A stretch of 36,534 bases of DNA, taken from IMG/VR virus record IMGVR_UViG_3300025646_000152, positions 1 to 36,534 of that record; one strand, 5' to 3'. The notes under the pieces were generated by a model. That model saw only the letters and a list, made by a program, of their open reading frames with translations. It was not told the origin of the DNA and searched no databases. The DNA comes from a virus. This document shows, one piece after another, positions 32,915-36,534 of this stretch. Each line of letters opens with the position of its first letter. The first letter of the stretch is position 1. A program made the translations under genes and the position numbers.

Positions 32915-33548
32915 GAGGATCGACTCCTTCTACGCAGTTTGTGCAGATCAGTTCATCGCCCACCTTGACCGGAGGCACATAGTCCTCCGGGACGTACGCA
33001 ATGCCGCACTTGCTGCAACCATACGGATCAAGGCTGAGAAGAAGATCTTCAAAGTCCTTGACCCGGTGTTGCGGCACGAAGATTGATACGCCCGCAGCAA
33101 ACACGTTGCTCGTGCGGTCAACCACGAAGGCCACGTCAAAGGGCAGAAGTTCTGCCTCCCACGCGTACTTGATCTTCTCGGCCATGCTGTCAATCTTGGA
33201 GCCCTCGCCCCACAGATTCACGCCTTCGGCCACCTCGTGCCACCCCTCAAGGGTGGTCACGAAGTACCCGCGCCATGCATCCGTGCGTGTGTAGGTCCGG
33301 CTGAACCGGGCCCACTGCTCACGAGGGAGCTCCTCGTAGTACTCGCCATCAACGATCCAGTTGGAGCCGATAAGGTATCGGTCCTCCTCCTTGCCGGGCT
33401 TGTACACCGTGACCACAGAGGCAGACTCAATGTCCGACTCAAAGCAGCCCCAGCAATACTCTGCATTGCGCAGTTCAGACCAGCGGCCACCGTCGCCGGA
33501 GTCCGTGTCAAAGGTGCTCTCGCACCCGAAGCACTTAACCTCGCTCAT
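32904..33548 (-). CDS. Hypothetical protein with two zinc-ribbon-like ends
   Basis: A 214-residue protein, the largest of the leftward operon. The N-terminus has CFGC and CWGC pairs (KCFGCESTF, EYCWGCFES) and the C-terminus has CSKCG and CTNC pairs, so it probably carries one zinc ribbon at each end. The middle is mixed (GYFVTTLEGWHEVAEGVNLWGEG, DVAFVVDRTSNVFAAGVSIFVPQHR). No family is recognised. It starts with an ATGA overlap to the preceding gene. Confidence 0.65.
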   Translation of the reverse strand: MSEVKCFGCESTFDTDSGDGGRWSELRNAEYCWGCFESDIESASVVTVYKPGKEEDRYLIGSNWIVDGEYYEELPREQWARFSRTYTRTDAWRGYFVTTLEGWHEVAEGVNLWGEGSKIDSMAEKIKYAWEAELLPFDVAFVVDRTSNVFAAGVSIFVPQHRVKDFEDLLLSLDPYGCSKCGIAYVPEDYVPPVKVGDELICTNCVEGVDPHAE

Positions 33549-33829
33549 GACTGACCACCCTTCTTGCTCTTCTTCTTGGGGTTCTGAATCTCGTACACGG
33601 CAGCCTTCACGCTACGCGACACGAGTTCATCGTGGCAGATCTCGCATAGTCCGGTGTACCAGAGCCCATCAAGGTCTGGCATGCCACACTCCTTGCACGG
33701 ATTGTCTTCTGCCTCCTCAACGACCTTCTTCTCCAGCGCATCAGCGATGGCCTTGTTGGTCTTGTCGCTTGCTCCGATCACCACGATCTCAAACCCCAGT
33801 GCCGGTACGTTCAGCTTCCTTGTGCTCAT
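33545..33829 (-). CDS. Small zinc-binding protein with basic tail
   Basis: A 94-residue protein. An N-terminal strand-helix (LGFEIVVIGASDKTNKAIADALEKKV) is followed by CKECGMPD and CEICHDEL (two Cys pairs, zinc-ribbon-like) and a basic tail (NPKKKSKKGG). The basic tail suggests nucleic-acid contact. The start overlaps the preceding 31-residue gene by one base (TGATG). Confidence 0.6.
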   Translation of the reverse strand: MSTRKLNVPALGFEIVVIGASDKTNKAIADALEKKVVEEAEDNPCKECGMPDLDGLWYTGLCEICHDELVSRSVKAAVYEIQNPKKKSKKGGQS

Positions 33830-33924
33830 CAGAGCACCTCCTTCCCTAGTCCACTTAGGATCAAGGCCGCGAAGATAATCAACGCTAGTAGCCTCATGCG
33901 CTTTGTGTCCTGTTCATACTCCAT
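33829..33924 (-). CDS. 31-residue membrane peptide
   Basis: A 31-residue ORF with GGGGAG seven bases before its ATG and a stop overlapping the next start. The product has a charged start (MEYEQDTKRMR), one hydrophobic helix (LLALIIFAALILSGLG) and a short end. It is the first cistron released downstream of ribozyme 1, 29 bases after the ribozyme, and leads the seven-gene block that has no internal ribozymes. Confidence 0.55.
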   Translation of the reverse strand: MEYEQDTKRMRLLALIIFAALILSGLGKEVL

Positions 33925-33951
33925 GTGTGTTCTCCCCTGTTCTCAAGGTGT

Positions 33952-34010
33952 CTGCCTCATCAGCCCCGGGAGACTATCCCCGGAGGACGCCCCGAAGGGC
34001 GTTTCGGCTA
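33952..34010 (-). ncRNA. Hammerhead ribozyme 1 (type II)
   Basis: Read on the minus strand: UAGCC then GAA, stem III ACGCCC-UUCG-GGGCGU (6 bp), GUC, stem I CUCCGG / CCGGGG (one G-U pair) around GGAUAGUCUC, then CUGAUGA and GGC. GCC pairs with GGC as the open stem II, which makes it type II. Every core nucleotide is present. Cleavage is predicted between 33986 and 33985. The stop codon UAG of gene 34008-34229 is the first part of the element, and the next gene starts 29 bases after it. Confidence 0.95.
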
Positions 34011-34229
34011 CCAGACTTCGCTCTTCTTGGTCTGGCTCTTCTCAGCGTAGTGAGCGCGCAGTCGCTCGTCAATCCTCATCTTGATCTCGTCGCCGATCAC
34101 CCATCCGGTAACGATCGCACCGACCGTACCGAAGAGGACCAGAACAGAGAGCCCAAGGTGGCCATACACGGCGTACGCCACCGCTGCCGCCACCGTGGCG
34201 AGCAGGTATGTTGCGATAAACTCCTTCAC
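34008..34229 (-). CDS. Two-helix membrane protein
   Basis: I choose GTG at 34227-34229, six bases after GAGGT; upstream frame is shadow. The 73-residue product has two hydrophobic helices (FIATYLLATVAAAVAYAVYG and LSVLVLFGTVGAIVTGWVIG) and a basic cytoplasmic-type tail (KMRIDERLRAHYAEKSQTKKSEVW). It follows gene 34231-34503 after one base and shares its ribozyme-bounded segment. Its TAG stop forms part of stem II of ribozyme 1. Confidence 0.6.
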   Translation of the reverse strand: MKEFIATYLLATVAAAVAYAVYGHLGLSVLVLFGTVGAIVTGWVIGDEIKMRIDERLRAHYAEKSQTKKSEVW

Positions 34230-34230
34230 G

Positions 34231-34503
34231 TTAAACCTCCATCTCTTGCATGCGGGCTGCGTACTCAACGCTGCCCTTCGTGCCTGCTTTGACCTCGTAC
34301 CGGGACGGCACGTAGTTGCCCCAGTAGTCGGTGTGTCCGCTCTCGCCAAGGATGCAGATCCCTGCCTCGATGGCGTACGCGGCTGCTCGCCCGACCGATC
34401 CCTGCATGCGCCATGCCTGCCCGGTATCGATCAACTCCTGCAGCGCCTCGACCGGATCAGCGGCCTCTTCGCGCAGGTACTTCAGTGTGTTCTCCGTGAA
34501 CAT
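34231..34503 (-). CDS. Small actinophage-type conserved protein
   Basis: A 90-residue protein with Shine-Dalgarno AGGAG nine bases upstream. The text PVEALQELIDTGQAWRMQGSVGRAAAYAIEAGICILGE, DYWGNYVPSRYEVKAGTKGSVEY resembles a family of unknown function I associate with actinobacteriophage accessory regions. The product is helical in the first half. It is the first cistron released downstream of ribozyme 2. Confidence 0.65.
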   Translation of the reverse strand: MFTENTLKYLREEAADPVEALQELIDTGQAWRMQGSVGRAAAYAIEAGICILGESGHTDYWGNYVPSRYEVKAGTKGSVEYAARMQEMEV

Positions 34504-34527
34504 GTTCTCTCCTGTTCTCGTGAGGGT

Positions 34528-34587
34528 CTGCCTCGTCAGTGCCGGGAGACTATCCCCGGCAGACCGGGCCGTGCCCGGTTTCGGCTA
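34528..34587 (-). ncRNA. Hammerhead ribozyme 2 (type II)
   Basis: Minus strand: UAGCC, GAA, stem III ACCGGGC-ACG-GCCCGGU (7 bp), GUC, stem I UGCCGG / CCGGCA around GGAUAGUCUC, then CUGACGA and GGC. It is the only copy with C at the variable seventh core position (CUGACGA), which still fits the CUGANGA consensus. Cleavage is predicted between 34562 and 34561. Its stem-I loop is identical to that of ribozyme 1 while stems differ by compensating changes. The UAG is the stop of gene 34585-34884. Confidence 0.95.
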
Positions 34588-34884
34588 TTGCTGATCCTCC
34601 TCCAGTGCCTGCTCAGCGAATGAGACCTTGATCTCAAGGCGCTCTACCCAAGAGTATCCACCCGCGTAGGCTTTTTCAAGACTCTGGATGAACTCCTGAA
34701 CATAGGCGTCGTACGCCATGTCGTCGTTGGTGTGGCGCGATACGGTGAGCCCTGCTTGCAGCAGGTCAACCTCGTACGGCGCATCGCCCTCGCGAGAAGT
34801 CCGGTAGATTACGTCCACGCCATGCTCGTCGCGCAGCGTCTGGATACGGTCCCAAAGTGCCTGTCCCGGCTTGTGGGTGCTCAC
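34585..34884 (-). CDS. Hypothetical protein
   Basis: The start is GTG at 34882-34884 (GTGA overlap with the preceding stop) behind GGAGGACG, giving 99 residues. The pattern is mixed: LWDRIQTLRDEHGVDVIYRTS, APYEVDLLQAGLTVSRHT, then an acidic helix (YVQEFIQSLEKAYAGGYSWVERLEIKVSFAEQALEEDQQ). No family is recognised. It is coupled to gene 34881-35129, and its stop is inside ribozyme 2. Confidence 0.6.
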   Translation of the reverse strand: MSTHKPGQALWDRIQTLRDEHGVDVIYRTSREGDAPYEVDLLQAGLTVSRHTNDDMAYDAYVQEFIQSLEKAYAGGYSWVERLEIKVSFAEQALEEDQQ

Positions 34885-35129
34885 TTGACGTCCTCCAGAT
34901 AGGTGGCCCAAGCATCAATGCGTGTTGCCTTGAGATCAAGGCTCTCGCAGTCAACGCCATCCTCAGCCGTCTCAGCGACCCTGTAGGCCTCACTCTTCTG
35001 GTCATCTCCCAGATCACCGATTACGGCCTCAAGGGCCTCATCGGCTTGGTCGGCCAACTCCACGGCAACCAAGTAGGCCTGCTCGGCCTGTGCTGCCAGT
35101 TCAAGTGCGAGCGTGCGCTTGTCCTTCAT
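34881..35129 (-). CDS. Small acidic helical protein
   Basis: An 82-residue protein behind AGGAGGAG. It is a nearly continuous acidic helix (LALELAAQAEQAYLVAVELADQADEALEAVIGDLGDD) with a short second part (LDLKATRIDAWATYLEDVK). Acidic helical phage proteins of this size include DNA mimics, but nothing specific supports that here. It is the first cistron released downstream of ribozyme 3. Confidence 0.6.
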   Translation of the reverse strand: MKDKRTLALELAAQAEQAYLVAVELADQADEALEAVIGDLGDDQKSEAYRVAETAEDGVDCESLDLKATRIDAWATYLEDVK

Positions 35130-35147
35130 GTTCTCCTCCTATGTGCC

Positions 35148-35204
35148 CTGCCTCATCAGTCGCAGTCGGGCTCGTCTGCGAGACCCCCGAAGGGGTTTCG
35201 GCTA
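35148..35204 (-). ncRNA. Hammerhead ribozyme 3 (type II)
   Basis: Minus strand: UAGCC, GAA, stem III ACCCC-UUCG-GGGGU (5 bp), GUC, stem I UCGCAG / CUGCGA around ACGAGCCCGA, then CUGAUGA and GGC. Cleavage is predicted between 35182 and 35181. UAG is the stop of gene 35202-35414. The start codon of gene 34881-35129 lies 20 bases downstream. Confidence 0.95.
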
Positions 35205-35414
35205 GTACTGACTGTTGATGTGATCCCAGTACTCCATCATCTTGTCGTGGCACTCATCGCATCGTTGCACTGGTACGTGCTTCCTGTCCCCGTAGAGACG
35301 CGGATAAACAGACTTGCTGCTCTTCTTGCACATGTCGCACCGCCGTGCCTCTTTGCGTGGCGCACTAGTCATGTTGAACCACTTTGGGTACTCAACGCGT
35401 TCTCGTTTCGCCAT
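35202..35414 (-). CDS. Small protein with two CxxC pairs
   Basis: The start is ATG at 35412-35414, six bases after AGGAGGT; 70 residues. RRCDMCKKSS and RCDECHDK (C26, C29, C52, C55) form a likely zinc-binding knuckle; the N-terminus is basic (MAKRERVEYPKW). It stands alone between ribozymes 4 and 3 and would be released as a single-gene mRNA. Its 5' leader (AGGAGGTTGGACATG) is identical to that of gene 35491-35721. Confidence 0.65.
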   Translation of the reverse strand: MAKRERVEYPKWFNMTSAPRKEARRCDMCKKSSKSVYPRLYGDRKHVPVQRCDECHDKMMEYWDHINSQY

Positions 35415-35434
35415 GTCCAACCTCCTGTTTTCAC

Positions 35435-35493
35435 CTGCCTCATCAGCACCGGTAGGTGAGTCCCGGTGGACGGCCCGAAGGCCGTTTCGGCTA
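35435..35493 (-). ncRNA. Hammerhead ribozyme 4 (type II)
   Basis: Minus strand: UAGCC, GAA, stem III ACGGCC-UUCG-GGCCGU (6 bp), GUC, stem I CACCGG / CCGGUG around GACUCACCUA, then CUGAUGA and GGC. Cleavage is predicted between 35469 and 35468. UAG is the stop of gene 35491-35721. The next start codon is 22 bases downstream. Confidence 0.95.
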
Positions 35494-35721
35494 GTAGATC
35501 TCTGGAACCTCAATCTCCTCGTAGGGCTTGAGCAGTTTCTCAAGCCGGTTGTTGAGTGCATCTGCCTGATCCTGAATCTTCGCCATCTTCTTCTCAATCT
35601 TCGCGAGTTCACTGCCTTCAGTCATCTCGTTGAAGTACTGAGTGAAGATCCCGCATGACCCTGCGATGGTCTGCACTTCCCGCAGTGCGAGTCGTGCCAG
35701 TGCGATCTGTCGCGTGTTCAT
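35491..35721 (-). CDS. Small coiled-coil protein
   Basis: The start is ATG at 35719-35721 behind AAGGAGGT; an upstream in-frame ATG falls inside ribozyme 5 and is rejected. The 76-residue product has a helix (TRQIALARLALREVQTIAGSCG) and a coiled coil (SELAKIEKKMAKIQDQADALNNRLEKLLKPYEEI). It stands alone between ribozymes 5 and 4. No family is recognised. Confidence 0.6.
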   Translation of the reverse strand: MNTRQIALARLALREVQTIAGSCGIFTQYFNEMTEGSELAKIEKKMAKIQDQADALNNRLEKLLKPYEEIEVPEIY

Positions 35722-35742
35722 GTCCAACCTCCTTGTGTGCGC

Positions 35743-35798
35743 CTGCCTCATCAGTCCCGGGTGGCGACTCCGGGAGACCCCCGAAGGGGTTTCGGCTA
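35743..35798 (-). ncRNA. Hammerhead ribozyme 5 (type II)
   Basis: Minus strand: UAGCC, GAA, stem III ACCCC-UUCG-GGGGU (5 bp, identical to ribozyme 3), GUC, stem I UCCCGG / CCGGGA around AGUCGCCAC, then CUGAUGA and GGC. Cleavage is predicted between 35776 and 35775. UAG is the stop of gene 35796-36014. The next start codon is 23 bases downstream. Confidence 0.95.
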
Positions 35799-36014
35799 GA
35801 AGTCCTGCTTGCCGATCGTGACTTCAAAGAAGCACGAACTGCAGAACTCCACGGTTTTTACACCGGTTTGCGAGTCTGGAAGCGGCACGTAGCATTCGTG
35901 CTGAATGCCGCCGGGCCGCTGCGACCCGAACGTGTGTGCACATCGTGCACAGTTGCCGGGCTTTGCGATCGTGCTCATTCGCTCTGGTACAAGCACGACG
36001 ATCTCCTCGCTCAT
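35796..36014 (-). CDS. Small Cys-rich zinc-binding protein
   Basis: The start is ATG at 36012-36014 behind AGGAGGT; 72 residues. NCARCAHTF (C22, C25) and FCSSCFFEV (C58, C61), with C41 between, suggest a zinc ribbon. It is the first gene of the leftward operon, bounded by ribozymes 6 and 5, and its message would be the earliest made. Confidence 0.65.
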   Translation of the reverse strand: MSEEIVVLVPERMSTIAKPGNCARCAHTFGSQRPGGIQHECYVPLPDSQTGVKTVEFCSSCFFEVTIGKQDF

Positions 36015-36033
36015 GATCAACCTCCTGCCCCAT

Positions 36034-36104
36034 GTCCTCATCAGCCGGCATGCGGGGCCCTACACGCCGGGACCGGCACGCCAGAAGGCGCACCGGTTTC
36101 GGTT
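36034..36104 (-). ncRNA. Hammerhead ribozyme 6 (type II, extended)
   Basis: Minus strand: AACC, GAA, an 11-bp stem III (ACCGGUGCGCC / GGCGUGCCGGU with two G-U pairs, loop UUCU), GUC, a long stem I (CCGGCGUG / CAUGCCGG plus inner G-C pairs), then CUGAUGA and GGACA. Cleavage is predicted between 36071 and 36070. It differs from the other five: longer stems I and III, stem II of only two canonical pairs next to the core, and no upstream gene or UAG. It lies in the operon leader, 21 bases before the first gene. Confidence 0.88.
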
Positions 36105-36284
36105 GGAGGTCCGTTCGTGTATTCACCTGTTCAGGGACTCTGGCCGGCTCCCCGGTGGCCTCTTGGCTCTGGGCTCTCCGGTCACCCCGGCTCCCTCGGC
36201 CTCACTGGCCCCGGTGCTCTCGCTCTGCTTGCGGCGATTCGCACCGGTTCGTCTGAGAGAAGAATGAACCCTGCGAATAGGCCT
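36105..36284 (-). other. Gene-free leader region of the leftward operon
   Basis: There is no credible gene on either strand; the open frames across it have the composition of shadows. It is GC-rich and contains repeats of CCGGCTCCC (36144 and 36187 regions) and CCCCGGTG (36152 and 36211 regions). On the minus strand it holds GACCUCC (36105-36111), complementary to the Shine-Dalgarno of the first gene. It is probably the 5' untranslated leader removed by ribozyme 6. Confidence 0.45.
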
Positions 36285-36362
36285 TGTCAAGGTAAGAGAT
36301 CTTAACAATTGCGTAACAATCGTGCTCGCTGTAACACTGGAAGAATAAGGTCTCTTAACAAT
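36285..36362 (-). promoter_or_regulatory. Repeat-bearing control region of the leftward operon
   Basis: TAAGNNNTCTTAACAAT occurs at 36293-36309 and 36346-36362 (17 bp, three mismatches, 53 bp apart), with related GTAACAAT at 36313-36320 and GTAACACT at 36331-36338. A minus-strand TTGACA (36285-36290) could be a -35 box, but the -10 at 17-18 bp is poor (TCATTC/CATTCT). I interpret the repeats as binding sites for a regulator, or replication iterons. Confidence 0.45.
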
Positions 36363-36534
36363 CCAGTGGTCGTGCTCAGCCCGGTGTGAGCGTGGCTTGG
36401 TGTGAGGATGGCTCAGGTTCATGGGCTGAATGTGAGGGCGTCTCACGTGGTTGTGGTGGGCTGCCGGTGGGCGTGGGGGGTGTATCCTCAGGTCCCACGA
36501 TCAGCACAGCCCCGGCCATCATCACCCCCCAAAG
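36363..36534. repeat. Non-coding right end with tandem GTGTGAG repeats
   Basis: A 16-bp unit occurs twice in tandem (36383-36398 and 36399-36414, three mismatches), with further TGTGAG at 36431. The rest is G/T-rich (GGGCGTGGGGGGTGTATCC). No gene or promoter is supported, and the window ends here. The repeats may belong to the same regulatory region or to an origin. Confidence 0.4.

Noticed and set aside
33952-36104. The six repeats as Rho-independent terminators, stoperators or a CRISPR array
   Set aside because: The hairpins lack T-runs on either strand, the copies contain two adjacent hairpins with an invariant single-stranded core, spacing is gene-length and variable, and stems differ between copies while core bases match hammerhead ribozymes.
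35824-36126. 100-residue minus-strand frame starting in the leader and reading through ribozyme 6
   Set aside because: Translation would run through the ribozyme and overlap gene 35796-36014 out of frame; the product is Arg/Cys-rich shadow sequence.
36285-36290. TTGACA on the minus strand as a firm promoter for the leftward operon
   Set aside because: The -35 is perfect but no acceptable -10 lies 16-18 bp downstream, so I list it only as part of a control region.
35655-36305. 216-residue plus-strand frame across the right end
   Set aside because: It runs antisense through two small genes and two ribozymes and has shadow-like composition.
36123-36446. 107-residue minus-strand frame in the control region
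   Set aside because: It covers the repeat and possible promoter region, has no ribosome site and has low-complexity Arg/Ser/Pro/Gly composition.
1-36534. tRNA genes, integrase, repressor or CRISPR array
   Set aside because: I scanned intergenic regions and gene products and saw no cloverleaf with a T-loop, no recombinase signature, no HTH repressor gene and no regular repeat-spacer pattern.
1-36534. Window as a complete circular genome joined end to start
   Set aside because: Joining base 36534 to base 1 gives an implausible His/Pro-rich extension of the first gene, so there is no support for the ends being adjacent.

Overview
This window is a tailed-phage (Caudoviricetes) genome segment. 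It is densely packed, with ATGA, GTGA and TAATG start/stop overlaps throughout, and I see no tRNA, integrase, repressor or CRISPR array. An actinobacterial host is likely but not proven. The supports are a TTGACA-N17-TAGACT promoter, a rightward structural arm facing a leftward arm of tiny genes, and small genes (for example 34231-34503) that resemble families I associate with actinobacteriophages. The left edge cuts through a tail gene and the right edge lies in non-coding DNA, so the contig may continue on both sides.

Layout. 1-1951: end of a tail/host-recognition cluster. 1961-21614 (+): virion module with two small unknown genes, terminase large subunit, portal, two giant proteins (954 and 2496 aa, the latter with a zincin HEFAH motif typical of phage polyvalent proteins), scaffold, N4-gp56-like major capsid protein, capsid accessory protein, connector, Dit-like and Tal-like tail proteins and a short fibre. 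No tail tube or tape measure is visible. 21720-23255 (+): DnaQ-like exonuclease, Nmad1-like protein and nucleoside deoxyribosyltransferase-like protein. 23268-25503 (+): a secreted Pro/Glu/Thr-repeat protein, then a lysis cassette (small membrane protein, C39-like cysteine peptidase, holin-like protein), ending in a strong terminator. 25559-31965 (+): promoter, then a replication/recombination operon with Cas4-like nuclease, Erf-like annealing protein, DnaB helicase, RlpA-like protein, two PD-(D/E)XK-type nucleases, SSB and archaeo-eukaryotic-type primase, followed by small zinc-binding proteins. 32029-36104 (-): a leftward operon of very small genes, many with Cys pairs or one or two membrane helices. 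It converges on a terminator hairpin at 31961-31996.

The most striking feature is in the leftward operon. Six compact repeats (about 55-70 nt; 33952-36104) separate consecutive cistron groups, and each one fits a complete type II hammerhead self-cleaving ribozyme on the minus strand. Each has CUGANGA, an open stem II, GAA, a closed stem III, GUC and a closed stem I. In five of them the UAG stop codon of the upstream gene forms part of stem II, and the Shine-Dalgarno of the next gene follows 20-29 nt downstream. The operon therefore looks built to cut itself co-transcriptionally into six short mRNAs, each starting with a stem-I hairpin and ending with a stem-III hairpin just after its stop codon. 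A repeat-bearing, gene-free control region lies upstream at 36105-36534.
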